NCBI GenBank assembly: GCA_022113835.1 | Contig: JAILWY010000025.1 | Coordinates: forward strand, 2,170,001 to 2,234,000 | DNA: 64,000 nucleotides | Direction: 5' to 3' | From: Atopsyche davidsoni | Taxonomy: Eukaryota > Arthropoda > Insecta > Trichoptera > Hydrobiosidae | Shown: piece by piece, positions 11,455 through 22,768 of the stretch | Layout: each line of letters starts with the position of its first letter | How positions within the stretch are numbered: the first letter of the stretch is position 1 | Position numbers and translations under genes: made by a program | The notes under the pieces: model-generated | Database searches by the model: none | Told to the model about the DNA's origin: nothing | The model's input: the letters and a program-made list of their open reading frames with translations, nothing else

Positions 11455-12025
11455 CCCCATTCTGCCATTCTGTACCCTGGGCGTGTGTAAAGGATCGGTA
11501 ATGCAGTAGTGGACTTGGAATAATATGCTCTGGAATTACCTTGTCGTGGTGCGGCATAATTCGTATCAGATCTAAACGCAAAATCTTTGTAAGAAAAGAT
11601 TATATAATAATACTATTGGGCAGTGTAGAAAGACCCTGGGACCTACTACACCAGGGGTCCCCAACCTTTTTGCACCCTAGAGCACATTTTAAAATGCCGA
11701 TCTGGTGGCGGGCACCATTTATTTTTTCAAAAGCAATGATATTTTGAAAATATTAAATAAAATAATTATATTATATATTTTGCTTATATTTCTCTGTTTA
11801 ATTACTAGATTTTTTTTTAATAACATTTTATTATAACTCAAATATTTTTTTTATCGTGGTCGCACAGCGGAGGGCACACGTAAAACATAGGGTTGGGAAT
11901 CCCTGTACTACACTATTTTCCCCTTTAAAAAAACCATGAACACTGGCTCAGCATCAGAGTATATGCTCAGTGAAATGATCGCCAGCCTCCTCTGAAGAGA
12001 GCCACTTGATGAAGAAGATTTGATG
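11455..12025 (+). repeat. SINE-like family A, copy 2 (interrupted by a hAT MITE)
   Basis: The most complete copy: CATTCTGTACCCTGGGCGTG, GGATCGGTAAT, AGTAGTGGACTTGG, GATTATATAATAATACTATT, GGGCAGTGTAGAAAGACC, then the hAT insertion, then ACTATTTTCCCCTTT, CCATGAACACTGGCTCAG, TATATGCTCAGTGAAATGAT, CGCCAGCCTCCTCTGAAGAG and CACTTGATGAAGAAGA. Confidence 0.75.
11652..11905. mobile_element. hAT-type MITE with perfect 8-bp target duplication
   Basis: Ends are CAGGGGTCCCCAACC and GGTTGGGAATCCCTG, flanked on both sides by tactacac (11644-11651 and 11906-11913). The uninterrupted target is seen in sister family-A copies as ...ggacccactacactatttt.... The element is 254 bp with no ORF and is an inverted relative of the copy at 2626-2899. 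Confidence 0.93.
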
Positions 12026-12189
12026 TTGTGTCTTGTGTGACTTAACGCGTGTAGTATGCTTCTTTCACAAGCAAAACACTAGTCCGTTCTTTTTTTTTAT
12101 TTATATATATTGATTTGGTACCTTGCTTGTTATGTACAAGGTTTGTCGTCACAATTTGGGGAAACTTTCCAAACTAGTCGATCGAATTG

Positions 12190-12570
12190 ATCTATATATG
12201 GGAGTGACTGAAGCTACACCCCCTGGTTTATGGTTCCGATGACACGCTTCAAGAAGCCATCCGGTGACTTCATCAACTGAGGGTGTCTCGCCACTGACTT
12301 CAGGTCATCAGAGCGTTAAAATGGCAAAACGGGGTCTCGATTTGCAAATCACCTGACTGCTCACGTGTCGGTGGTTTTTTTGACCCTCCGGCCTCAGCAG
12401 GGGTGGCTCGGCTCCGGCCCTTAGCGGCGTCGGGCTCCTTTATCGGCGCGTGTAATGACAGGCTGGCCGCAGCCGTCGCCGCTTCCGAGTATCATTTATT
12501 CTACCTGTCGTTTTTTTCCACCTGATTGACTCACCTGTAGGTCGCTAGCGCCGGGCAGGGAGTTCAGAAA
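12190..12570. promoter_or_regulatory. GC-richer single-copy block, possible regulatory DNA
   Basis: Unlike its surroundings it shows no repeat similarity and no ORF. It holds several E-box-like words (CACGTG, CACCTG more than once) and a CG-rich core. It lies downstream of the C15-like gene. A regulatory role is only inferred. Confidence 0.25.
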
Positions 12571-13082
12571 AGACGTATGCAAAAAAAAACTACGATTCAA
12601 AACTTAAATTTACATATAATATATATTTTATAAAACTACGATTGAAAACCTAATTCATAATTTTTAAAAATCTTTTTTATATATATTTATATGAAATTAT
12701 TTTATTCTAGTCACCCTGTAGCAGTCATTCATTAAAAACAAATACATCTCCATTTATCGCCAGATTCACAAATACCACATTCCCACCTCCAGTCTCGCCT
12801 GAATCTACGCTTGGGATGTTACGATGTTCGCAAGGCAAGATCTACAGCCATATACAGTGTGACTCACGTTTTTTTGTTTGCCTTTTTTTTTTAAAACAAA
12901 GGTGGTGTTTATCCATGAAAACTGACAAATTATCGAGGCTCTAGGCGCACTTAAATATATTGAGAAACGGATGTGAGCTGTTGCAGATTTTTTACTGCAA
13001 TAATGGACACCTTACCTACCTGTGTCTTTTTCAACAGGTAAAAACAAAATTGATAGTATCGAATACAACTAAAGCGAATCGG

Positions 13083-13145
13083 TAAAGCCGGAAACACGCG
13101 CTGCGACACAACCGACAACATAATAGTAATTGGACAATTTGGCGA
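13083..13145. mobile_element. Family R terminal repeat (single end)
   Basis: CACGCGCTGCGACACAACCG followed by ACAACATAATAGTAATTGG, the usual start of this family. Confidence 0.5.
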
Positions 13146-13204
13146 TATTTACTTGCGATTATATTAAATTATGATTAAGCCTTGTAAACAACGCGAAAGT
13201 ATGC

Positions 13205-13495
13205 TATTCATGGTTGCCATTATGTGCCCTGAGTGTGTGTAAAGGATCAGTTACGGAGTAGTAGACTTTGGGATGTGCTTGATGATGGTTTTGCTATTAT
13301 TTCTGCAGCCTGCTAGAGCTTTATAAAGGGAATAATTATATAAAAATGCTACTGGGCAGCAGCAACTCGCAGACCTTTTTTTCAAATATAATACTGTGGA
13401 GTAAAATGAACCGTCACGCTATTTACCCTAAAAAAAACCACGAACAGACATAGAGATATGTTCATCGACCTCCTCATGAAGAATATATATATATT
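13205..13495 (+). repeat. SINE-like family A, copy 3
   Basis: Contains TGTGCCCTGAGTGTGTGTAA, AGTAGTAGACTTTGGGATGT, TATTTCTGCAGCC, CTGGGCAGCAGCAACTCGCA and AGAGATATGTTCA in the family order, ending before an AT run. Diverged from copy 2. Confidence 0.65.
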
Positions 13496-13894
13496 ATCGA
13501 TTTATTTATGCAAGTAGCATGAATCCCAGAAGCTCGGCATTAATGTATTCGTTTAAATTCCGCTCATTAATTTTGGATGGAGTTAATGGCTTCCAACCAG
13601 TAGCTCTCAAAGTAAGTGGCCGATAAGCGCAGACGACAGTTTGAGGGCCATTAGTGGCACTTATTCTGACAGGCCTAAATAAATTAGCCCCGGATCGATG
13701 TTCGATCACGACTCACTCAGCCCAGGCTGCTTAAAACAGATGATCAAAAAATATATTCACTATAAAAATCAAATCTTAGTATTAAAAGCCCCCCAATAGC
13801 ATTTGCGGTATTTATTCAAGCCCTTAATAGTGTCCTTTTATTTTGAATTTTTTAAAAAATTAAATTAAGCAAAAGAGGACTTTATTAAAGTGTA

Positions 13895-13950
13895 GCTATT
13901 GGCTAGTTACTATTCGGTTGTGAGTTGTGTCGCAGCGTGTGTAGCCGGCT
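13895..13950. mobile_element. Family R terminal repeat abutting MITE E
   Basis: TATTCGGTTGTGAGTTGTGT followed by CGCAGCGTGTGTAGCCGGCT. MITE E begins directly after it, so E probably inserted at or beside the R end. Confidence 0.55.
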
Positions 13951-13952
13951 TT

Positions 13953-14535
13953 AAGAGCCGTGATACCAAATTCGAGTTTTTTGACCATTTGCTTGTACCT
14001 ATTGCGAAAAATCGACTGCACCAATCAAAAAAATTTAAATGCAGAAAGTTAAATACATCCTTTGTCTGTCCATTACCTGGCGAAATCGTGTCATTTCATC
14101 TATTTTTTATTATTTAATTAACGTCCATTTTCAGGGTAAAATAAAATCTTGAAGATGTTGAAAAATTGGATAAAATGACGACTTTCAAAATCAAAGTTTG
14201 TTAAAGATTTTTTATTTTTTAATTTTCAAACTAATTCCAACAGGAGGGTTTATAGTTAATCTTTCAATTCCAATTGAAAAAAAGAGTCATAAATATTAAG
14301 GATTCTAGGAACAGGAACATCGCGAAACTCCAATCCCGAAACTTCAATCGGAAAAACACATATTTATCATATTAAAAGTAAATTATAAGAAATGAAAAAA
14401 AAATAGTAGTAGAAGAAAGAATGTATCTAAATTTCTGCGTTTAAATTTTTTTGATTGGTGCAGTCGATTTTTCGCAATAGGTACAAGCAAATGGTCAAAA
14501 AACTCGAATTTGGTATCACGGCTCTTAAGGGTGCG
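13953..14535. mobile_element. MITE family E, copy 2, with about 100-bp inverted ends
   Basis: The left end from TTAAGAGCCGTGATACCAAA and the right end to its reverse complement (..ATCACGGCTCTTAAG) match over roughly the first 100 bp. The interior shares GATAAAATGACGACTTTC and CGTCCATTTTCAGGGTAAAA with copies 1 and 3. The matching inverted ends produce twin short peptides containing FEFFDHLLVPIAKNRLHQ on opposite strands. These are terminal-repeat artefacts rather than proteins. Confidence 0.75.
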
Positions 14536-15299
14536 GTTACACCAGTCTCGGGCTGCAGCCGGCAACACTGTTCAACACTGTTCAAATGTCCGCACATCGG
14601 TGGGGGAGATAAAACAGACCATCGACAACATGGATTGCTTCCCCCGCCGCCCCCCCATAGACTAAATAAAGACAAGAGGTAAAAAGCCCCATGCCTGAAT
14701 CATTGATGGCTAGTTGGATGTTTACTCCAGCGAGGCAGATTTTGATTTCAGGATAAAAGGGTGCAGGCGTGGCTCGCCGCCTCCACACAGATAGGCTCTA
14801 GTTTTAATATAAAATATTTTTATTTAATATCCGCACTAGTTCATTTTGTATTGAAAATGGAACTAGAATTTAGCAGCATCTTATTAAAATTAGTTTAGTA
14901 ACTCATTTAGTTACTAGCTTGGGTAAGCACACTACTCTGTAAGTCTAGATCTAGAAGAACGCAAAATCACATTGTGCCCTGTCTCAGGAATTTACTTGAA
15001 ATCACACGCTTTAAAAGAGCTTTTAGACATTTTATAATTTTTTAAATTTTGATAGGGATATTAAAATTTTATTTTCTGGCTAGGTGATGTTAGATATTAC
15101 TTTCGATTACTTCCCAACGACTGTGTTGATTAAATAAAATATATTTTTATAAGCCCTGTGCGGGCGCCCGCCAGCCAATTGCCTCGATCCCTGGCTGGAG
15201 TGCGGCCCTGATTGGCTGGGCGTGATGGCGGCGCCACGTCACGGCGCGCCGCCATCACTGCTTCATGCGACACGGGTATTCTATTAGGGCGCATCTATT

Positions 15300-16110
15300 A
15301 TGCAGCGCCTGCTTGCTCCCTGCTTCCTGCTGATTGCTGCAGGCTGCCTGCTCCCTACTGACTGCTGCTTGCTGTATGCTGCTGGATGTCTGTTCTCTGC
15401 TTCTTGCTGATTTCTGCAGGCTGCCTATTCCCTTCTGACTACTGCCGGCTGCCTGCTTCCTACTGCTGCATCCTTCTGGATGCCTGCTCCCTACTTCCTG
15501 CTGATTGCTGCAGGCTGCCTGCTCTTTACTGACTGCTGCTTGCTGCATGCTGCTGGATACCTGTTCCCTGCTGATTGCTGCAGGTTGGCTATTCCCTTCT
15601 GACTGCTGTTTTCTGCATGCTGCTGGATGCCTGCTCCCTGCTGATTGCTGCAGGTTGGCTATTCCCTTCTGACTACTGCCGGCTGCCTGCTCCCTACTTA
15701 CTGCTGCATCCTGCATGCTGCTGGATGTCTGCTCCCTGATTCCTGCTGATTTCTGCAGGCTGTTTATTCCCTTCTGACTGCTGCCGGCTGCCTGCTCCCT
15801 ACTTACTGCTGCATCCTGCATGCTGCTGGATGTCTGCTCCCTGCTTCCTGCTGATTTCTGCAGGCTGCCTATTCCCTTCTGACTGCTGCCGGCTGCCTGC
15901 TCCCTACTTACTGCTGCTTCCTGCATGCTGCTTGATGCCTGCTCCCTGCTGATTTCTGCCGGCTGCCTGCTCCCTACTGACTGCTGCTTGCTGCTGGATT
16001 CCTGCTCCCTGCTGACTGCTGCTAGCTGCTTACAGCTTCCTCATTGCTGCCGGCTGCCTGCTGCCTAGTTTCTGTTGACTACTGCTTGCTGCCTCCCTCC
16101 TGTTCTTGAA
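15300..16110. repeat. 105-bp minisatellite rich in TGCTG/CTGCC
   Basis: Seven to eight imperfect units of about 105 bp, each built from shorter blocks like CTGCTCCCTACTTACTGC and GATTTCTGCAGGCTGCC. Since 105 is a multiple of three, the minus strand stays open for 223 codons (15255-15926) with a 35-residue period (AAVSREQAAGSSQKG...). The frame has no splice context or known domain, so I treat it as a satellite rather than a gene. Confidence 0.85.
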
Positions 16111-16129
16111 CTTTCCAGCATCTCTTCAG

Positions 16130-17220
16130 TGTTACTAACTCAAATTCATCGTATCAAACAACTTATATATATTCATATGATAATTTAATACTGGGTGCTC
16201 AAAAATCTTTAAAAAATAGTATTTTTTTTAGAATAGTATGGTTGTAAAATGCACTTTATTTTCACATAAATGACATTTAATAAATAACTTATCAGGATTC
16301 GAACTTGAATAAACTAGCTACGTCTATTTATAATTTGAAAAATAGCTGCGCTTTTTAACTACTTCAATAAAGCGTACTTAATAAAATAGCAGCTTATTCG
16401 ACTGCTTCTGCATTGAGATTACAAGATAACAGTAGGGATGAAGCAGCTTCTGCTTTATTGACTCCCCACCACACAATAAAGAGCTTTTAGCTTGAGGGAG
16501 TGATTGGGCTTTCCCGATATTATTATCCCGCTAATCTAGTTAGCGCAGCGTCTGGATAATAAATGATGACTTGCTCATAAAATTGCATTTTTACTGTCTT
16601 TATTTCGGATGAGGGGGGCAGATCTGCCCGATTCTGGATTCTGCTCTATCTAAACATTGAAATAGTGTTAATCCCGAGAAACAGAACCTTAAAAAGCTCC
16701 CTAATATAATCGAAATGCACAGTATACAAGTTACACGATACTTTCTGTATCAAAGAAGCAGAAACACTTATGAAGCTGCTCATATATTATGTCAAAGGTG
16801 GCTTATTTTATTACTTGTTAATAGTATTCTGTCCTCATTATATGACAAAACGCAAATAATTTTCCTGTATATTGTGGCTAAAGTTCTATTCAGTCTATAA
16901 GGGCTTAAAAAAATATATATATGTAAATATATTGAACAGATCCTTTGGATCCGTATGGTCTTTGGGATAATTGAATCTTTATAATACCCTCTTATAACGA
17001 AGGCTCTACACAATTCAGCTGACCAGCTAAATAAATAATTAATTTTATTTAATTATTTGAATTTAATTTCTAATTCAGACATGCCTCCAACTCAGCCTCT
17101 TAATAAATAACCATCTGCACTCGTTCACCAGGGGCGTGGAGTACTAAAGGGGTGATAAAAAAAAAAAATATATATATATATATCCGATCGATGTGCCTTT
17201 TTTGTGAAGCAAATTAGCCA
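16130..17220. other. No gene recognised
   Basis: AT-rich with no repeat family that I could assign. Confidence 0.35.
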
Positions 17221-17221
17221 T

Positions 17222-17265
17222 TTATCATTCGATTGTCAGTTGTGTCGCTGCGCGTGTAGGCGGCT
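17222..17265. mobile_element. Family R terminal repeat
   Basis: ATTGTCAGTTGTGTCGCTGC then GCGTGTAGGCGGCTTAA, a right end of the family. Confidence 0.5.
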
Positions 17266-17512
17266 TAAAAATAGAATGAGCCCACGTGCGCCACTGGGTG
17301 TAGAGCAATATGAAAAATGGCAATAGCATTTATACAGATGGATAAGGGCGCGTGGCTGGTAACGCAATTATCCACCCCCCCCCTGGCGTATACAGATTTG
17401 TGAGGATGCACCGAAATAGCGTAATGGTTATTAAGACATTAATATAATGGCGATTCGACATTCATTTTGTAATATAGTTAATATTTTCGACTGAAAATTA
17501 TTTAATTTTTTT

Positions 17513-18143
17513 TAAATTTTGATACCAAATTGACTAAACTGATGTGCAAAAATTCGCGTAAAATTGCGCGTGTGAAATCTAGTCTATACACTCTTTGATT
17601 TGCACTTTTTTTCTTCCGTTTAGCAACTCCGAGCTAATTACGTGATTTTTGTTAATAAATTAAATGTTATTGTTACACAATAGCTTATATTATATTTATA
17701 TTTTAAGCGGGTAACCAAATTGACTGAACTGATGTGCGAAGCGGACAAAATTCGCGTGAAATTGCACGTGTGAAATTTGCTGAAACTCTTTGATTTGCAT
17801 GTAGTCAAATAAATCGTTTCCTTTAAAATGTTGAACACACTTTGCGGATTACTTGGCATCACAACAACACCACTTTATCCTAAAAATAATTAAATAGTTA
17901 GAGGATTATCATTCTCTGACCACTCCACTTCTTTGTCACTTTGTTCAGAATCACTGGACAGTATTGGTAGAAGTAACGTTGACGAGTCCTAAACAAACAT
18001 TTCGAGCTGTAAGCCTAAAGAATAAAATGACCTTCTGCCGCTTTTAGAGTAAACACATTCAAAAACGTATTGATATGCGCCCCGCCTTCAGACGGCAGTC
18101 AGCGAAACGGGTACTAGTACCCGCCCCGCCTTTAGTGTGTTAA
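17513..18143 (-). pseudogene. Decayed piggyBac element with transposase N-terminal remains
   Basis: The right end is CCCGCCTTTAGTGTG followed by TTAA (18140-18143), the piggyBac target site. On the minus strand a stretch reads DSSTLLLPILSSDSEQSDKE then VEWSEND, an acidic N-terminal region like that of piggyBac-family transposases, followed after stops by SGVVVMPSNPQSVFN. Two partial copies of the left subterminal repeat (ACCAAATTGACTAAACTGAT and a variant at 17712) lie at the other side. Frames are broken and most of the transposase is missing. Related remains lie at 43990-44365 and 63716-64000. Confidence 0.7.
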
Positions 18144-18419
18144 GATGCCTGGAGTTGCGACGTCATATGGCAGCAAGTGCAGGCATCTTGAAGTCTGAGG
18201 GTGTGAATGCAGCAAGGGTATGCATTTTTGTTGTATTTATACAAGTATAAGTGTAAAAAAAATTATTATAACTTCGACGTGTGATAAGTAAAAAAAACAA
18301 ATTTTACCGCCGGTAATTTTATAAAAGCAGATGTTATTATATTTTTTATTTCTCTATAATGAAGAATCTCGAATATCCTTAGATCTTATAAACCATCTAA
18401 CTATAACATATATATATTT

Positions 18420-18585
18420 GCTTTGGCCAATAAAGGCGGCCACTTGATTGTTGTATTCAAAAACTAGTTCAAATAAATTGTAAAAAGCCAAATTAAATAA
18501 AAAATACTTCATATATAGAAATCAGTTGCTTTTTTAAAAAGTTATTTATTATTCACACACCGACATAAAATATGGCGCACTACGT
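18420..18585. mobile_element. MITE family F, partial copy
   Basis: Shares GCCAATAAAGGCGGCC (variant), GCCAAATTAAATAAAAAATAC, TATATAGAAATCAGTTG and ACACACCGACATAAAATATG with the fuller copy at 40588-40876. Confidence 0.65.
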
Positions 18586-18864
18586 TTAGATTCTTCGTTT
18601 TAGAAAAGACCTTCTTATTATATTTTTTTATACAATATCTACTAGTTAAATAGAGCTGTTAACAAGTTTTTTTTTTTTAGAAATAGTCTAATTTAATATA
18701 TCACAAATAAAATATGTACAGCTGGATACAAAAACATATTTTATGTCACCCATGAACATTATCATCATCTCGATACCAAGACCTAAATTCCAAAGTTGTC
18801 ATGTAGTACAAGCCGTAGATTTATTAGTCAAGTTATTAATTAAAACGTCAGTTGCTATTTAGAT

Positions 18865-18945
18865 AGGCTCCACCAGAATCACTGTAATTACAATTAACTA
18901 TAAATGTCGGAATTAACAGCCGCTGACGCCATTTTGCATTTCCAT
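18865..18945. repeat. Dispersed short repeat (copy at 43315-43380)
   Basis: Shares an AATCAC start, an ACTATAAATG middle and the exact ACAGCCGCTGACGCCATTTT segment with 43315-43380. Function unknown. Confidence 0.55.
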
Positions 18946-19105
18946 AATTAGGAAGCAAACGAATGCTAATGAGATGAGTTATGAAAATTAAATGTTGCAA
19001 AACTCACTCCTAAAGCGAATATTGAAAATTTAATATTTACCCATAACAAGTACACGCTTACAGCAGATCGATAATATTCAATATTCTAACAATTTTTCTA
19101 TATAT

Positions 19106-19318
19106 ACAGGGTGACTTACTATTTAACAAAGCACCTGCATTACAGCATAAAGAATTTTATTAAATATTTTAAAAATTTATTTGTTAAAGCAAGCAGCACA
19201 GATATTACGATGATTATAATAGATTGACCACAATATAAAAAATATATATTTATTTGCCATATCAATCAAAATGACTGGTTGAAAAGTCAGTAACATGGTC
19301 GGGATCACCCTGTATATG
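19106..19318. mobile_element. Short MITE with ACAGGGTGA ends
   Basis: Begins TATATACAGGGTGACTTAC and ends GGATCACCCTGTATA. About 210 bp, no ORF. Single ends of the same kind are seen near 37672 and 47512. Confidence 0.6.
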
Positions 19319-19749
19319 AAGAATAGCATTGCATGAACTAATATATAATTTTTTGTATATACATATATTGAACAGTTTAGGTCTCTTAATTTTTGTTTAA
19401 TTCTATCATTTTTTCTGGATTCAAAGTGCTATATATTTTTCATAAAAAATTGGCAGGTAGGCAAGCGTTTTGAGGCAATCTGCGACTGTATTCAGCGTTA
19501 GCTTACTATATTTTAAGCTAATAAATCTGCTTCAAAAAAACCTTTATTATATTTTGTCTTCAGCACTGAATCCAATATCCCCCCCCAACGTTTTCAAAAT
19601 CATCCAAATCATTTAAGATTCAGCTACGCGTAAAAATAAACAATCAAATAACAAACAAAACAAAAAAAAACAAAAAAACAACCCTTAAGTCAATAAATAA
19701 ACAAACAAAAAAAATCATACAACAATACTATAAAAAGCACCTTCTGTTA

Positions 19750-19960
19750 GTGATTTTAACACTTAAACGCCCAGCCATGACAAATAACCCCTCGGCAATT
19801 ATCCGGGATAATCCGGGGCGGCCGCGGCGTGCAGTCCATCCACTGCGCGCCTCTCCGGACTTCATAAAGCATGCCAAAGTGATTCAGTCAGCCCTAAAAA
19901 TAATACACTCCCCGACGATTGGGGTGGATCTGCCCAACACAGGGTTGTGCCGCAAATAAA
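19750..19960. other. GC-rich block between AT-rich flanks
   Basis: Holds TTATCCGGGATAATCCGGGG and a CG-rich centre. An open frame of 69 codons has no recognisable features. Possibly regulatory. Confidence 0.25.
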
Positions 19961-19997
19961 CTGCCTTATATTTTTACATCAACATAATCAATATTTT

Positions 19998-20100
19998 TGA
20001 CAGAGAGTACTTGGTGGGATTCCGTTTTGATATTTTAAATAAAATACTTGAGTGATTTTTTCTTGAAACCGGTCACCAATAAAAGTTAACTTTTATTTAA
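19998..20100 (+). mobile_element. Penelope-like remnant (partial)
   Basis: GACAGAGAGTACTTGGTGGG, then AAATACTTGAGTGATTTTTT and GAAACCGGTCACCAATAAAA. These blocks occur in the same order at 24270-24410, 25022-25262 and 60029-60160. The hammerhead half is cut off. Confidence 0.55.
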
Positions 20101-20637
20101 TGAAAGTTTTACCTTGCGTATGTACATATTGGTAGCCATTGTTATTAATTGTTAGAAGTGTTTAGTACTCCGATTCGTCATCAAGAGCTTACTAGAGATA
20201 TGAAGATGGTCCCAGCACGGGACCGAAACGATGGAGGTCTCATAACAACCCAAGAACCTGATAAAAAAAAATTATATAATTGTTTTATACATAATTTAAT
20301 AAATAATATAATTAGTAGAATGAAAGGAGTAATTATCGTTCCAAAATCATTTATGTTTTAGGTTTTCTACGATTTTTCTTTAATCGTGTTCATATTATAA
20401 ATTTATTTTTAAATTCAATTTAATAATTATTGAGGTATTTCTCCGATATATTATCAAACATCGTATTTAATTTTCAGTTGTAAAACAATTTAACTAAATA
20501 CCGAATAAAATATTAAAACAATATTTTCCACCCCTGCTTTTGCGTACACAAACAATGTTTATAAAAGGCGAGGATGCCCCCCATCCCCACCCCCGGCTCA
20601 ATCAGCCGTTGATTAAAATCTAATCGGATAAACCGCC

Positions 20638-20707
20638 ACCGGGGAGGGGAGGGGGAGGGATTCCCCTCCCCCATCCCCCATCCCCCATCCCCCATCCCCC
20701 ATCCCCC
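20638..20707. repeat. CCCCCAT heptamer minisatellite
   Basis: About six tandem CCCCCAT units after a purine-rich GGGGAGGG stretch. Confidence 0.9.
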
Positions 20708-20935
20708 AAACAGGCCGCCGCGCACGCATACTACGCCTTTATGAGAGGGCTCGCCGCACTGAGCAGTCTCGAATCAAACCAAAAATACATACCGAATAAT
20801 AGCTATACCTATGTTCACGACTGAAGAATTAAGCTGTCTATACACGCTACCGTAAAAACGACAACAAATGTGTAATAAGCCGATTAGGGTGAAAGTGTAG
20901 TTTTACTTTAAAAAACGACGGCATTGGCACGTTGC

Positions 20936-21015
20936 AATTCGGTTGTGTCTGTGCTGCGTGTAAGTCTATTTAAGCTGCCTAGACACGCTGCGACATAACC
21001 GATAGAAATAATACA
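20936..21015. mobile_element. Two family R ends in opposite orientation
   Basis: TTCGGTTGTGTCTGTGCTGC (right-end type) is followed within 40 bp by AAGCTGCCTAGACACGCTGC (left-end type), suggesting two copies that abut. Confidence 0.5.
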
Positions 21016-21284
21016 CGCTAATATAATCTTTAACAATTTTATACTGTATGTGTAGATGGCCGCAAGGCGAGAAGCAGATAGCCGAATAATTGGAAGCAGT
21101 TTGATGTATTGGCAGGCCTAACGATTTATATTATAACTATTGAGCCTACTGAGTTAAAATTTTTCAACTCCCTAAACCTGCAATAATTTACTTAAATTTA
21201 ATTAAAATCCAAATGTTTTAATACATAGTATCATATATTTTACACTAAATCAATATTTAAACTCGTCTCTGGGATCTGGATCCA

Positions 21285-21520
21285 CAGTTTCCAAAAGAGA
21301 TGAGACGCGTGCCTAATCAGAGTAATCGACGCATCGGCGGCAGATAACGCACGTGTATGACGGACTCCGGGCCTAATCGAATCAGCCGCCGTTATACACG
21401 ACACGCGATCAGATTACGTGATTCTTAATTGATTACATTTTAATCGCATTTTATTGATACGATCTCAAATGGATGTCCGCTCGCTGCGGACTGACGCACA
21501 CCTGCCTTTTAAATTAATGC
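21285..21520. promoter_or_regulatory. TAATC/GATTA-rich single-copy block, possible enhancer
   Basis: Within about 150 bp there are many TAATC or GATTA words (CCTAATCAGAGTAATCGAC, CCTAATCGAATCAG, AGATTACGTGATTC, TTGATTACATTTTAATCGC). Such clusters are typical of homeodomain-bound DNA. The block is GC-richer than its surroundings and not repeated elsewhere in the window. Inference only. Confidence 0.3.
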
Positions 21521-21572
21521 TGCCCACACGCGCTGCGACTCAAACGACAACCGAATAGCATCCTCTTTTACT
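21518..21572. mobile_element. Family R end
   Basis: GCTGCCCACACGCGCTGCGA then CAACCGAATAGCATCCTC. Confidence 0.5.
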
Positions 21573-21792
21573 AAAAAATATATATGTATAATAAAAATAA
21601 TATAGAGACTTATAGACAATTACAGACTTATCGCAGTGAGTGTAGGTATCATATCTGATATGAGTAACAAAGTTTAAATCATCAAAAAAAAAAAAAACAC
21701 TGATAAAGATATTTGCTTGTCATATTTCATGATAAACCGGATTTTCATAGAAGACACGCGGCGTAACACCTAAGAATTCAATGTGTATTATA

Positions 21793-21832
21793 TTTATTTT
21801 GATATTTAACGGTAGTTAAATATCAAAATAAA
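21793..21832. repeat. Perfect hairpin, 18-bp stem and 4-base loop
   Basis: TTTATTTTGATATTTAAC, loop GGTA, then its exact reverse complement. Outer GAATTCAAT and ATTGAATTC words extend the symmetry with a gap. Confidence 0.85.
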
Positions 21833-22334
21833 GTACCCCAAAATAATTGAATTCATGTGTTTATTTACACGCTCAAGTGCGCGAGTCTCATCCCCATTGA
21901 ATAATATTTTTTATTAGCTGTAGTTATTTATGTACGAGCCGTTTAAAAACACAACAAACGCATCAGGGGATGGAATTTCAAATGACGGGACTACCCTTTG
22001 CTTTTATAATCCAACCCCGCCACTTCATCCCTCAGATTTGCCAACAAAAGCCACCCGCAAAGTGGAAATTGATTGTTACCGGCGCCCTTAACTGAACAAT
22101 ATACACTGCGTGCTAAAACACCTTGTAGATTATATAACCGAGCTACTCTGTAAGAGTGCAAAACGCAAGAAAAAATGCACTTTACTAAAAGCAGAAAATC
22201 TGGGTTCGAATCTCACAAAAAAAAAAAAAAAAATTGCGATCAATGCGTAGCGCATAATCAAATAACAAAATAAGCCCAATAGAGCGTCACTTCGCAAATT
22301 AAATATAAAAATAATTAAGACATTATATATGAGG

Positions 22335-22497
22335 CATACAGGGTGTAATGAAATTATAATATCATTTGCAGCACCCCTGAGTTCCCATGAAGAATGCATG
22401 CGCCCCCTGCTCGGCGTTACACTAATGGAAACGTGACTTTTGTATCGCCCTGTTTAATTCGTCCCGCAGGAATATACGCACACCCTGTATGAGGGTG
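22335..22497. mobile_element. Possible short MITE (ACAGGGTG ends)
   Basis: ATACAGGGTGTAATG on the left and CACACCCTGTAT on the right are inverted. About 160 bp apart. Weakly supported. Confidence 0.35.
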
Positions 22498-22768
22498 ACG
22501 CGCCCCGCCATGTGATATTGTTGATTTCGGAATCCCACTTTGATACGATGCCAATGCCGCGACTCCGCAGGCAAGACAAGCTGTTTATTCCCATCGAATA
22601 TACTCGTATATGAGCTTTATAAACCACACAAAACACTTGCTTAAATAATTTATTGATAGATCATCATTTAAAAAAAAAAATTACGTAATAAAATTTTGAT
22701 TACTTATTTATGTATAAGCAGAAGTAATTGTATTGTATATCAAAAAATAAATATTTCTAGGCGTTTAC

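Noticed and set aside
15255..15926. 223-codon open frame on the minus strand with a 35-residue repeat
   Set aside because: It is the reading of a 105-bp minisatellite whose period is divisible by three; no start context, domain or splice sites support a gene.
22140..22216. GGTTCGAATCTCAC at about 22202, like a tRNA T-arm
   Set aside because: No matching D-arm or acceptor stem upstream; not a tRNA gene.
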